From contig NZ_JARNTW010000019.1 in assembly GCF_029433105.1 (NCBI RefSeq), positions 62,001-126,000 on the forward strand: a DNA stretch of 64,000 nt, written 5' to 3'. The stretch comes from Runella sp. MFBS21. GTDB lineage: Bacteria > Bacteroidota > Bacteroidia > Cytophagales > Spirosomataceae. The position numbers and the translations under genes were made by a program. The notes beneath the pieces were generated by a model, which worked only from the letters and a program-made list of their open reading frames with translations, made no database searches and was not told the origin of the DNA. Below, one piece after another: positions 24,737 through 33,273 of this stretch. The first letter of the stretch is position 1; each line of letters begins with the position of its first letter.

Positions 24737-27109
24737 TTAATTTTTAGCACCTCCTTGCTGCCCAGCCTTTGGCGGTTGGCTTTTTTGAGCCTCACGCATT
24801 GGATTTGAAGTTCCTTGTGAAAAACCTTGAGACTTAAACAACTGAAAACGCGTAGGCTGCGCTGGCTGACGTGGAAAATGATTGCTCTCTTCATCAATAT
24901 CAGCGATTTCGCGATAGGGATCCAACGTCCATTGCACCACTTTCTTCTTCGTCGTCACCACCTTCGACACCTGCTGGTCGTTCAAACGCCATATCTCCGC
25001 TGGAAAACGAGCCACCGAATCCGTTCCGTCTTCAAACTGCATCTTCACTATCACAGGCATGGGCAAGCCACCTTTGTTTTTGACTTTCAAAGTATAAAAA
25101 TTCAAGCCCGATTCCACCAATTTACGCTCATCAGGTGAGAGACTTGCCAGATAAGCTTCGTATTTCTTCTTGTCGGCGTCGGTTACTTTGTAAGGATCGT
25201 AGGTATTATAAAAATCTTTCATGTCAGGATTTTTCTCTACCACCGACTCTTTGATGTAATCTTTGTCGCGTTGACGAGCCACAGTATTGCGTTTTTCGTC
25301 GACTTGTTTTTTAGCTTCGGCTTTGTTGAGGTCAGGGTTTTGGGTATCTACCGCAAACCATTCTACTTCTACCAAGTCTTGGTCCACGGGCTCCACTCCA
25401 TAGAACCAACCTTTCCAGAACCAATCCAAGTCTACCCCAGAGGCATCTTCCATAGTACGGAAGAAGTCAGCAGGAGTAGGATGTTTAAATTTCCAACGAT
25501 TAGCATATTCTTTGAAAGCATAATCAAACAGGTCACGTCCCATGATAGTTTCACGCAAGATATTCAGGCCTGTTGCTGGTTTAGTATAAGCATTTGGCCC
25601 AAAACCCATGATATTATCAGAACTTGACATAATAGGCACTTGCTTATCAGGAGTAGTACGCATATACTCCACGATATTTTGGGGCTCTGCTACATCTCCC
25701 CCCATATCTCTGTCCCATTCTTTGGTAGTAAGGTATTCGAGAAATGAATTCAGGCCTTCGTCCATCCATGACCATTGGCGCTCGTCCGAATTAACAATCA
25801 TCGGAAACCAGTTGTGCCCTACTTCGTGAATTACTACTTGTATTAAGAAATTTTTTGTTCCTTTTGAATAAGTACCGTCCGCTTCGGGGCGAGCACCGTT
25901 GAATGAAATCATTGGATACTCCATCCCTCCCACTGGCCCATGTACCGACTGTGCTACGGGATAGGGATAATCAAAGGTAAATTTAGAGTATGTTTTTACG
26001 GTATGCGCTACCAACATCGTCGAATATTGTCCCCAAAGTGGGTTGGCCTCTTTGGGATAAAACGACATTGCCATGATTTTTTTTCCGTTAAGTTCCACGT
26101 TCATGGCATCCCAAATGAATTTACGAGAAGTAGCAAACGCAAAATCGCGTACGTTATCCGCTTTGAATATCCATGTCTTTTTACCGTTGGGTTTATTGGA
26201 CTCATTTTGGGTTGCTTCATCTTGGCTTACAATCAAGACAGGCTTATCAAAAGTTTTACGAGCCTGCTCAAGGCGTTTGAGTTGAGTAGCCGAAAGTACT
26301 TGATTGGCATTCTGTAGTTCTCCTGATGCTCCCACAATATGGTCGTTGGGAACAGTAATGGCTACTTTATAATTTCCAAAAGCTAAAGTAAATTCTCCTT
26401 GTCCCAAAAACTGTTTGTTTTGCCAGCCGTTTACATCATCATACACACATGCCCTAGGAAACCACTGCGCAATCTCATAGATAAAATTACCGTCTTTAGC
26501 AAAAAACTCGGCTCCCGAACGCCCCGAAGCATATCTAAAATCGGTGATATTGTAGTTCCAATCAATCTGAAAACTAAACGATTGCCCCGACCGAAGTGGC
26601 GTAGGAAGTTCGATACGCATCATGGTTTCGTTGATGGTATAGCGTAGAGGCTGAGAAGTTTTGAGGTCTTTGACCAAGGTGATTTTGTGTCCATAGTCTT
26701 TATCAATCATGGTACGCATCACCGAGCTGAGAGGCATTCCTTTTTCATTGACGGCACTTGAGCGCGTTTGGGAAGCCATCGAATTGTTGGCAAACAAATT
26801 TTGGTCCAATTGCATCCACACATACCTCAATTCGTCAGGCGAGTTGTTGAAATAGGTCACATTTTCAGAACCAGCCAAATGTTGTTTTTCGTCGTTGATT
26901 TCGACTTTGATGTCGTAGTCAACACGATTTTGCCAATAGTCTTTCCCTGGAGCACCCGAGGCAGTCCGGTAAGTATTGGGAGTAGGAAGCTGAGCGCCCA
27001 TTTGCTCAAAACGAGAATTAGCATGATAATTAGCGGTGGGAGGCTGTGCCATAAGCGGTGCCACCACTCCTAACAAACAGCACAAGAAAGAAAAAAATAA
27101 CTTAGTCAT
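24737..27109 (-). CDS. M1-family metallo-aminopeptidase
   Basis: Zinc peptidase of 790 residues with a signal peptide (cleavage after APLMAQ), so periplasmic or secreted. The substrate-anchoring motif is a GGMEYP variant of GxMEN. The zinc site is HEVGH with the third ligand Glu in WMDEGLNSFLEY. A catalytic Tyr probably lies further on, in the FGPNAYTKP region. M1 enzymes trim N-terminal residues from peptides. Its ATG overlaps the stop of a RelE/ParE-type toxin by 4 nt (ATGA), so translation is coupled to a toxin-antitoxin module. This is unusual for a housekeeping peptidase. RidA follows. Confidence 0.9.
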   Translation of the reverse strand: MTKLFFSFLCCLLGVVAPLMAQPPTANYHANSRFEQMGAQLPTPNTYRTASGAPGKDYWQNRVDYDIKVEINDEKQHLAGSENVTYFNNSPDELRYVWMQLDQNLFANNSMASQTRSSAVNEKGMPLSSVMRTMIDKDYGHKITLVKDLKTSQPLRYTINETMMRIELPTPLRSGQSFSFQIDWNYNITDFRYASGRSGAEFFAKDGNFIYEIAQWFPRACVYDDVNGWQNKQFLGQGEFTLAFGNYKVAITVPNDHIVGASGELQNANQVLSATQLKRLEQARKTFDKPVLIVSQDEATQNESNKPNGKKTWIFKADNVRDFAFATSRKFIWDAMNVELNGKKIMAMSFYPKEANPLWGQYSTMLVAHTVKTYSKFTFDYPYPVAQSVHGPVGGMEYPMISFNGARPEADGTYSKGTKNFLIQVVIHEVGHNWFPMIVNSDERQWSWMDEGLNSFLEYLTTKEWDRDMGGDVAEPQNIVEYMRTTPDKQVPIMSSSDNIMGFGPNAYTKPATGLNILRETIMGRDLFDYAFKEYANRWKFKHPTPADFFRTMEDASGVDLDWFWKGWFYGVEPVDQDLVEVEWFAVDTQNPDLNKAEAKKQVDEKRNTVARQRDKDYIKESVVEKNPDMKDFYNTYDPYKVTDADKKKYEAYLASLSPDERKLVESGLNFYTLKVKNKGGLPMPVIVKMQFEDGTDSVARFPAEIWRLNDQQVSKVVTTKKKVVQWTLDPYREIADIDEESNHFPRQPAQPTRFQLFKSQGFSQGTSNPMREAQKSQPPKAGQQGGAKN

Positions 27110-27441
27110 TTGGGTTTGTTGATTGAATTAAGTCGGTTAGTAATTTCTTTTTCTGATATAGAAGCCTGTTCACTTTTATCGTATATACTCAATAAATAAA
27201 CGGTTTCATCTACGATTTTAACATAAGTAATCACTCTTGCACCTCCACTTTTCCCTTTGCCTTTTGAACGGATAGGCATACGAATTTTGTAGCAGTCTTT
27301 ACCAATAGAAGTGCCCATAAGTGGATTGTCTTCTAAAGATTCTACCAATGACAAATAATCATATTTTAAAGACTGATATTTTTTGGAAAGGCGTTTAAGT
27401 TCTCTCTCAAACTCTTGAACGGCTATGATTTTAAAGCTCAT
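27106..27441 (-). CDS. RelE/ParE-type toxin
   Basis: Small protein of 111 residues with the RelE/ParE layout. It has an N-terminal helix hairpin (EFERELKRLSKKYQSLKYDY), a basic middle (DCYKIRMPIRSKGKGKSGG), the strand ARVITYVKI and the C-terminal VYLLSIYDKSEQASIS. RelE members cleave mRNA on the ribosome, while ParE members poison gyrase; which applies here cannot be decided. The second Met (27441) was preferred over the first (27444). The gene overlaps the antitoxin upstream and the M1 peptidase downstream. Confidence 0.8.
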   Translation of the reverse strand: MSFKIIAVQEFERELKRLSKKYQSLKYDYLSLVESLEDNPLMGTSIGKDCYKIRMPIRSKGKGKSGGARVITYVKIVDETVYLLSIYDKSEQASISEKEITNRLNSINKPK

Positions 27442-27652
27442 CAAAAAGTTCTCTAGCCGTTTTCAACTTAATCTTTCCTTGTGAATGAAGCTCCGCTTGC
27501 AACAAAGACCGTTCGAGGCTATCCAAAAACTCTTCTTTGGTAGGAGGGCGCTCTGTTTCGTCTTCTTCGATTTTTACTTTGGCTTTTACGGCTTTCGCCA
27601 TTTCCAAAAACAAATTCCGGTGACGTTCTTTGGTTTCTATGATGATTCGCAT
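27431..27652 (-). CDS. Antitoxin partner of RelE/ParE toxin
   Basis: From ATG 27652 it encodes 73 residues: MRIIIETKERHRNLFLEMAK, an acidic stretch (KIEEDETERPP), then helices ending GKIKLKTARELFDEL. The longer open frame upstream runs into the LptG gene and has no support. Size, acidity, position and the 11-nt overlap with the toxin fit an antitoxin. No clear ribbon-helix-helix or AbrB motif is visible, so DNA binding and autoregulation are only presumed from the family of such modules. Confidence 0.75.
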   Translation of the reverse strand: MRIIIETKERHRNLFLEMAKAVKAKVKIEEDETERPPTKEEFLDSLERSLLQAELHSQGKIKLKTARELFDEL

Positions 27653-27672
27653 GGTCTGAGTATTTTGATAAT

Positions 27673-27680
27673 CAAAATTA
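27673..27680 (-). promoter_or_regulatory. Putative -7 element for toxin-antitoxin operon
   Basis: On the minus strand it reads TAATTTTG, an exact TAnnTTTG match 20 nt upstream of the antitoxin ATG. It lies between the LptG stop and the antitoxin, so the module probably has its own promoter. Confidence 0.45.
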
Positions 27681-27693
27681 ATAAAATATTCTG

Positions 27694-28770
27694 TCACCTT
27701 GGTAGCGTTTTGTAGAGGACAAAACCTATTCCTGCAAAAATCACATTGGGTAACCACACAGCCGCTACGGCCGGAATTTTCCCAGATTCGGCAATTCCTT
27801 TTGCCAACATAAAGAACAACAGATACACAAAAGCTAAAATGAAACCCAGCGCAATTTGCCAACCTGACCCTCTTCGACTCTTACGAGCCGACACTACTAC
27901 CCCAATCACCGTCAAAATAATAAAAGCAAAAGGATGCGTAAAACGGGTGTATTTTTCGAGCAAATAGGTCTGTACCCCATCCGCTCCGCGTAGATTTAGT
28001 AAATCAATATAGTCATTGAGTTGACTAAGGGTAAGCTCCTCAAATCGGTTCTTATCATTCTCAAAATCTTTAGGACTTAGATTGATAGTGGTATCAATTT
28101 TGGTGCCTTGGGTCAGGGTCTCATTCTGACCTTCAAACTTGCGCACCTTATAATCATAGACCTCCCATTTTTTCTTTTTAGACTCCCACGTGATACGGTC
28201 AGAGGTCAGTTTTTCTTTGAGTTGATTTCCTTCAATACGCTCAAGCGTAAACTTATAGCCTGTCTGAGAAGAGTTGTTGTAGCTTTCGAGATAAGCGTAG
28301 GTTTTGGGAGCAACTTTGATATGAAAATTACGACGATTGAAATAAAATTGTTCTTCAATGTACTTATACTCAAACGCCAGCCTGATTTTGTTGGCACGCG
28401 GAATCACCCAGCCTACCATATAAAAAGTGAAGATTGCCAGTATCGTAGAACCGATAATGTAGGGAAAAAGTATTCTCAAAAACCCTATCCCACTACTAAA
28501 CATGGCGATGATTTCTGTACGAGCGGCAATACGGGCCGTAAAGAAAACCGTAGAAATAAATACCAACAATGGACTAAGGTAGTTGGCATAATACGGAATA
28601 AAATTGAGATAATAATTGAAGATAATTTCATTGGCCGAGGGATTGGTCTTACGAAAATTATCTACTTTTTCCGTAAAGTCAATCACGCATATAATCAGTA
28701 GCGTAATGAGTACTGTAAAAACGTAAGTAACTAAAAAATTTTTGAGAATGTATCTGTCTAAGATTTTCAT
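27694..28770 (-). CDS. LptF/LptG-family permease
   Basis: Inner-membrane protein of 358 residues of the YjgP/YjgQ family, part of the LPS export ABC transporter. Three N-terminal membrane segments (FLVTYVFTVLITLLIICVI, LLVFISTVFFTARIAA with the coupling-helix region TEIIAMFSSGI, and ILAIFTFYMVGWVIP) precede a periplasmic beta-jellyroll (about 130-270). Three C-terminal segments end with VLYKTLPR. The order fits LptG slightly better than LptF; the two cannot be told apart securely. Its start overlaps the preceding gene by 4 nt (ATGA). Confidence 0.9.
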   Translation of the reverse strand: MKILDRYILKNFLVTYVFTVLITLLIICVIDFTEKVDNFRKTNPSANEIIFNYYLNFIPYYANYLSPLLVFISTVFFTARIAARTEIIAMFSSGIGFLRILFPYIIGSTILAIFTFYMVGWVIPRANKIRLAFEYKYIEEQFYFNRRNFHIKVAPKTYAYLESYNNSSQTGYKFTLERIEGNQLKEKLTSDRITWESKKKKWEVYDYKVRKFEGQNETLTQGTKIDTTINLSPKDFENDKNRFEELTLSQLNDYIDLLNLRGADGVQTYLLEKYTRFTHPFAFIILTVIGVVVSARKSRRGSGWQIALGFILAFVYLLFFMLAKGIAESGKIPAVAAVWLPNVIFAGIGFVLYKTLPR

Positions 28771-29246
28771 GATTTGTAGTCAGAATAAACTTGATAGCTT
28801 TCTAAAAAAGCGTTTAACAGAACCTCTCGCTCTGTATTTTTTACATCTATAATGACCGCTCCCGTTATAATAACATCATCTAAAGAAAATGAAAAATCAT
28901 ATTTTTCTAAATCTCTATGACTATATTTCAAAAACCACCTATCAAAAACCCTTTTGCGAGGCAATTGTTTACGATCAATGCTCTCACACACATAAAGCAG
29001 TACATTTTGTGGATTTTGAAAAAAATCAAATAGGAACTGTAATATAGTGTCGGTTACCTTTTGGTCAACAGGAAGTTCCTTATCAGCCCCGAAACTAAAC
29101 TCTACAATATTCCCATGGGGAATGCTAATGTTGTTGAAATGGAAAGAGGCATCAAAAAGGGCAATACTATAATGAATGCCATAATCTGATAAAAAGGAAT
29201 AAGTACCGTCGGGATTTTCAACGATTGGGTAAGGAGACTCGAACAA
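28767..29246 (-). CDS. DUF6169-like protein of unknown function
   Basis: Protein of 159 residues whose N-terminus (YPIVENPDGTYSFLSDYGIHYSIAL) and overall layout match my recollection of DUF6169, a Bacteroidota family with no known function. It has no signal peptide or membrane segment. The start is TTG 29246 because no Met occurs in the first 100 residues. Translation is probably coupled to the 54-aa frame that overlaps it by 29 nt. The 3' end overlaps lptG by 4 nt, placing an accessory gene pair at the head of an envelope-biogenesis gene. Confidence 0.75.
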   Translation of the reverse strand: MFESPYPIVENPDGTYSFLSDYGIHYSIALFDASFHFNNISIPHGNIVEFSFGADKELPVDQKVTDTILQFLFDFFQNPQNVLLYVCESIDRKQLPRKRVFDRWFLKYSHRDLEKYDFSFSLDDVIITGAVIIDVKNTEREVLLNAFLESYQVYSDYKS

Positions 29247-29382
29247 TTTTACGGCCTTTTTGGGTGATGACAGAAGTATTGCCTTTACTCAATTCTTGAT
29301 GAATTTCATTTTTATCTTTTATCATATTCCTTACGACCTCTTCTAACTTGCTTCCAGCAGGAATGGTGATTGTAATTTCCAT
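29218..29382 (-). CDS. 54-aa protein, partner of DUF6169 gene
   Basis: A short frame from ATG 29382 to TGA at 29218 encodes MEITITIPAGSKLEEVVR and so on, with the predicted order strand, helix, strand, and a basic C-terminus (QKGRKIVRVSLPNR). It overlaps the start of the DUF6169-like gene by 29 nt and lies 25 nt after an exact -7 element. Size, strong coupling and regular secondary structure support a real gene. A toxin-antitoxin-like pairing is possible but unproven. Confidence 0.65.
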   Translation of the reverse strand: MEITITIPAGSKLEEVVRNMIKDKNEIHQELSKGNTSVITQKGRKIVRVSLPNR

Positions 29383-29406
29383 CGCTTATATGCATTATTA
29401 ATGCTA

Positions 29407-29414
29407 CAAAACTA
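29407..29414 (-). promoter_or_regulatory. Putative -7 element for 54-aa/DUF6169/lptG operon
   Basis: On the minus strand it reads TAGTTTTG, matching TAnnTTTG, 25 nt upstream of ATG 29382. Confidence 0.45.
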
Positions 29415-29461
29415 GCAAAATATAATAGAATTTCCTTTAAGATTGCCTCTTTTAAGGATTT

Positions 29462-31555
29462 TTAACGTTTAAATTTTGCCAACCCTTCATCCAAAAAGCG
29501 CGTAAACTCTTCGGCACTTGTGTAGCCTACGGGTTGGGTGAGTAGCTCTCCTTCGGGGGTTATTAAGCAATAAAACGGCTGAGCATTGTTGTTAAACTTA
29601 GTAATTTGCAAATCAGCGTTTTTCTCCCCTATCGTTGTTTTTTGTTTTTGGTCATAAGTCGAAACAAACTTCTTAGTATCAGGCAATTCCGTCTTATCAT
29701 CTACGTACAACGAAGCTATCACAAAATCGTTTTTCAACCTTGTCAAAACCTCTGGTTGAGGCCATACATTGGCTTCCATTTTACGGCAGTTGGCACAGTT
29801 GAATCCCGTAAAATCAATAAAAACGGGTTTTCCGGCGGCTTTGGCTTGTGCAAGTGCTTGCTCGTACTCAAAATACCCTTCTAAGCCATGCGGCAAATGC
29901 GGCTTATTGCGATCTGTTATCGCCGAGGAACTGCTTGTCGTGCTGCTTCCTACGGCATTAGTCAAATAAAAATCTTGCGTTTGTTCAGGGGGCAACCAGC
30001 CCGAAAGTGCTCTCAAAGGCGCCCCAAACATACCTGGAATCATATAGACCACAAAAGCAAAAGTAGCCGACGAAATCAACAATCTCGGAATCGTAATGCC
30101 TTTGACGGGAGTGTCTTTGTCCATCCGTAGTTTGCCCAACACATAAAAGCCTATCAACGTAAACAACACAATCCAAAGTGCCAAGAAAATTTCACGGTCG
30201 AGTACATTCCAGCGGTAAGCGAGGTCGATATTTGATAAAAATTTGAGAGCCAATGCAAACTCCAATAAACCAAAAACTACTTTAAACTCATTGAGCCAAC
30301 CGCCCGATTTAGGAAGACTTTTCAGAAACTTCGGAAACATGGCCAAGCCTGTAAATACCACCGCAAAAGGAAGTGAAAAGAAAATCATTCCCAACACAGG
30401 ACGCATTACTTCGTTGCCTTTAGAAGCCAGAATAAGTAGCGTTCCGGCTATCGGGGCAGTACACGAAAATGATACTACTACCAAGGTAAGAGCCATGAAG
30501 AAAATACCAATCAAGCCACCTTTATCGGCTTGTTTGTCAACACTATTGACGAAAGAATTGGGTAATACAATTTCAAATAGACCTAAAAAAGATAAGCCAA
30601 AAAGGACAAATACCACAAAGAAGATGGCGTTGGGCAGCCAGTGGGTACTGATAAAATTGGCGGCTTGAGCACCTCCTACTCTTGATACCAAAAAGCCTAG
30701 AAGTGTAAAAATCGCCACAATCGAAAGGCCATACAATAACGCCTTGCTTGTACCGTGTTCTTGCTTCGTGAAATAACTCACCGTCATGGGCATGATAGGG
30801 TAAATACAAGGCATAAAAATCGACGCCAAACCTCCTAGAAAACACGCCAAAAGAAAACTCCAAAGCGACTCTTCGGGGTCTTCGACGGGAGCATCTGCTA
30901 GGTTGCTCGGCTCAGGGGCGGGAGAAAGGGGTGCCGCCGCCACCTCAGCATTTGCAGTAGGTTCTTCTTTAGAAGTTGCTACTTCGGGTTGGTCTGCTAC
31001 TGCTGCGGAAGGTGTCTTGGTTTCTGCAACGACACCGTCTGTTTTTTCGGGGGCAGTAGCGGCTATAACTTTAAAAGCTGGAATTTTAAAATCAGCATTA
31101 GTCAGTACACATTGTCCGTCTTTCACGGTACAGGTTTGCCCTTCGATAGTTCCCTCTAAGATTGGGTTTTCTTTTAATATCTTTATTTTCTGAACAAAGG
31201 AAGCCTTGTCTTCTGCAATGCTTACATTTCCTTCCCAGATTTCATCGTATTTTTCATGAAATCCTACTGGTTTTATTTTTCCTACTACTTCAAACGTAGG
31301 GTTTTTCTTAAACTTAATCTCTGTTTTGGTAGGGCCTTCTGCTGGAAACTCACTAGAGTAAAGATACCACCCGTTGTCGATAGTAGCGGTAAACTTCACT
31401 TCTACCACTTCTCCTACTTTTACTTCTTTTTTAGGGCCTTCAAACGACCACTGAGCGTGGTTTTGGATTTGAGCAAAAAGGGGAGAAAATGCTATCAAAA
31501 GCATATAAAGCACAGAAATCTGTCTCATAAACTTACTTACCATTGTCTTTTTCAT
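29462..31555 (-). CDS. DsbD-like protein-disulfide reductase
   Basis: Membrane thiol-transfer protein of 697 residues. After the signal peptide comes an N-terminal DsbD-alpha/DsbC-like beta domain (about 30-160), then an Ala/Pro/Glu-rich linker. Eight or so membrane segments follow, with the buried redox Cys pair in FMPCIYPIMP and SFSCTAPIAG. A thioredoxin-like C-terminal domain has the CxxC of FNCANCRKME. It carries electrons from cytoplasmic thioredoxin to periplasmic proteins or c-type cytochrome assembly. The N-terminal domain's own Cys pair (TCTVKDGQCVL) is present. It follows a lipoprotein gene by 30 nt. Confidence 0.9.
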   Translation of the reverse strand: MKKTMVSKFMRQISVLYMLLIAFSPLFAQIQNHAQWSFEGPKKEVKVGEVVEVKFTATIDNGWYLYSSEFPAEGPTKTEIKFKKNPTFEVVGKIKPVGFHEKYDEIWEGNVSIAEDKASFVQKIKILKENPILEGTIEGQTCTVKDGQCVLTNADFKIPAFKVIAATAPEKTDGVVAETKTPSAAVADQPEVATSKEEPTANAEVAAAPLSPAPEPSNLADAPVEDPEESLWSFLLACFLGGLASIFMPCIYPIMPMTVSYFTKQEHGTSKALLYGLSIVAIFTLLGFLVSRVGGAQAANFISTHWLPNAIFFVVFVLFGLSFLGLFEIVLPNSFVNSVDKQADKGGLIGIFFMALTLVVVSFSCTAPIAGTLLILASKGNEVMRPVLGMIFFSLPFAVVFTGLAMFPKFLKSLPKSGGWLNEFKVVFGLLEFALALKFLSNIDLAYRWNVLDREIFLALWIVLFTLIGFYVLGKLRMDKDTPVKGITIPRLLISSATFAFVVYMIPGMFGAPLRALSGWLPPEQTQDFYLTNAVGSSTTSSSSAITDRNKPHLPHGLEGYFEYEQALAQAKAAGKPVFIDFTGFNCANCRKMEANVWPQPEVLTRLKNDFVIASLYVDDKTELPDTKKFVSTYDQKQKTTIGEKNADLQITKFNNNAQPFYCLITPEGELLTQPVGYTSAEEFTRFLDEGLAKFKR

Positions 31556-31585
31556 ATCATAGTTAGGAATTGGCTCCTCTGAAGG

Positions 31586-32185
31586 TTATTTCTTTTTCTT
31601 TTCCAACGATTTGGCATCTACTTTTCTTACTACTTCATTCTTTAAAAACTTAATACGCCAAATCCCCAAATGTGTGGCGTCGTCCTTAAAACATTCCTTA
31701 CAAATCATGTGGTCTTGGGGAATAGGAGAAGTATATATCAATACCGAATCTCCTAGTTTTTGAATGTTTGTGATTTGTGAAATTTTATTTTCGGCATTAT
31801 ATACATACGCATCTATTACTTCCTGCTCTTTACTAGAAAGATTAGGATTTTTGACGTCTTTTTGTCCCAGCAACATAATCTGCACTCCATATAAGGCCTC
31901 CAACGAATCTATTTTTTTGACGCCTTCGAGCTTACACAGCTTGGCTAGTTCTGCATTTGGAGACTGCCGCTGTGCTGATTCCCATGAGGCTTGAGCTTGC
32001 TTTACTATGCGTGCTCCCCAATCGTCCACTATGGCTACTACTTGCTGAGGAGTAACCCGCTTTATTTGCATACTTTTGATTTTATCTACTGCTTCTTTGG
32101 AGCCTTCCAGCCTCTGTTCTGAATGGCATCCGACAAAAAACAAGCCAAAACTTAATACGTACCCAATAAATAGTTTATGATTCAC
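31586..32185 (-). CDS. Lipoprotein, possibly DUF3365/Tll0287-like
   Basis: From GTG 32185 it encodes about 199 residues: a hydrophobic signal (NHKLFIGYVLSFGLFFVGC) with a lipobox ending at Cys, then a helical region (VVAIVDDWGARIVKQAQASW). It ends in a part with SVLIYTSPIPQDHMICKEC. The helix followed by a C-x2-C-containing alpha/beta part recalls DUF3365/Tll0287-like sensor domains, some of which bind haem, but the usual CxxCH is absent here. The TTG at 32203 would place the start inside a -7 element. It heads the dsbD transcript. Confidence 0.6.
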   Translation of the reverse strand: MNHKLFIGYVLSFGLFFVGCHSEQRLEGSKEAVDKIKSMQIKRVTPQQVVAIVDDWGARIVKQAQASWESAQRQSPNAELAKLCKLEGVKKIDSLEALYGVQIMLLGQKDVKNPNLSSKEQEVIDAYVYNAENKISQITNIQKLGDSVLIYTSPIPQDHMICKECFKDDATHLGIWRIKFLKNEVVRKVDAKSLEKKKK

Positions 32186-32200
32186 CGCAATTTTTTGGTT

Positions 32201-32208
32201 CAAAGTTA
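32201..32208 (-). promoter_or_regulatory. Putative -7 element for lipoprotein/dsbD operon
   Basis: TAACTTTG on the minus strand matches TAnnTTTG. It overlaps the TTG at 32203, arguing for a start further in (GTG 32185). Confidence 0.4.
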
Positions 32209-32328
32209 GTGCATTATCCTTAGCACCATAAAAACGCCGCGCGCTAATGTTTGGTTCAAGCCAAAATTTGGTAAATTGCCCTTTATGCTTAGTAATGTGT
32301 TTTTTGGAGTTTTGTTTTTCTAATAGCC

Positions 32329-33105
32329 ATGACTTTCACAACCCTTCTTATCGACGACGAACCTCTCGCCCGCATACGCTTGCGCCGTCTCCTCTCCCAA
32401 TTTGGCGATACTTTTGAAGTGATAGGAGAAGCAAGCAATGGAGCCGAAGGGCTTACTATGATTGAAAGTCTACGCCCTGCTCTTATCTTTCTCGACATCG
32501 AAATGCCCCTCTTAAATGGTTTTGAAATGCTAGCGCAGCTTTCGTTTATGCCTATGGTAATATTTGCTACAGCCTATGACCAATACGCCATCCGCGCTTT
32601 TGAGGAAAACTCTATCGACTACCTACTAAAACCCATTGAAAATGAAAGACTTACTAAAACTATTGAGAAACTTAAAAGTAGATGGGCCACCGCTCCGACC
32701 GACAGTACACCAAGCACAGGTTTTGATGCCAATTTGTTAAAATTAATTGAACAGCTCAAACCCAAAAAAGAACTTCATGCTATTTCGGTCAAATTTGCTG
32801 ACAAAATCTTGCTCATTCCTTTTGAAGAAATCAGTTACTTTGAAGCGGAAGACAAATATGTATTTTTAGCAACCAAAGAAGGTCAAAAATACCTCACAAG
32901 CTATACAATCTCTGTTTTAGAAGAAAAACTGCCCTCTTACTTTGTCAGAATTAGCCGTGCAGCAATCCTTAATAGCCGTCATCTTAAGGAAGTTCAAAAA
33001 CATTTTGACGGGAAATTTATCTTGGTTCTCAACGACAAAAAATCTACAAAACTTACCTCAGGGCAATCGTTCTCCGACAACATACGCAGTTTATTAGAAC
33101 TTTAA
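32329..33105 (+). CDS. LytTR-family response regulator
   Basis: Regulator of 258 residues. The receiver has the acidic pocket Asp9-Asp10, phospho-acceptor Asp56 in LIFLDIEMP and Lys in LLKPIE. A linker of about 40 residues leads to a LytTR DNA-binding domain (about 160-255: ISYFEAEDKYVFL, FVRISRAAILN). No LytS partner is adjacent, so it is an orphan or is served by a distant kinase. It resembles the regulator at 2575 in layout but not closely in sequence. A strong terminator follows. Confidence 0.92.
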   Translation: MTFTTLLIDDEPLARIRLRRLLSQFGDTFEVIGEASNGAEGLTMIESLRPALIFLDIEMPLLNGFEMLAQLSFMPMVIFATAYDQYAIRAFEENSIDYLLKPIENERLTKTIEKLKSRWATAPTDSTPSTGFDANLLKLIEQLKPKKELHAISVKFADKILLIPFEEISYFEAEDKYVFLATKEGQKYLTSYTISVLEEKLPSYFVRISRAAILNSRHLKEVQKHFDGKFILVLNDKKSTKLTSGQSFSDNIRSLLEL

Positions 33106-33195
33106 AGTATTTGCAACCCCCCACTTCACAACTAAAAAACTTCTATTATTTCTCTCACGAGGGATTACCTTTTGATAACTGTGAATAAGTATAAA

Positions 33196-33231
33196 CAAAA
33201 ATAGAGGTGCGTATATACACCTCTATTTTTG
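33196..33231 (+). terminator. Terminator after LytTR regulator
   Basis: A perfect 14-bp stem (33196-33209 with 33218-33231; core AATAGAGGTG/CACCTCTATT) with an 8-nt loop and TTTTTT following. A-runs on the other flank could also let it serve the converging ahpD gene. Confidence 0.85.
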
Positions 33232-33273
33232 TTTTTTAGTTCGTTGATGTAAATAACGCAACGCTTAAACTAC

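Noticed and set aside
28108-28701. 197-codon plus-strand frame opposite lptG
   Set aside because: It lies wholly antisense to a clear LptF/LptG permease and has no family features; a shadow of codon bias.
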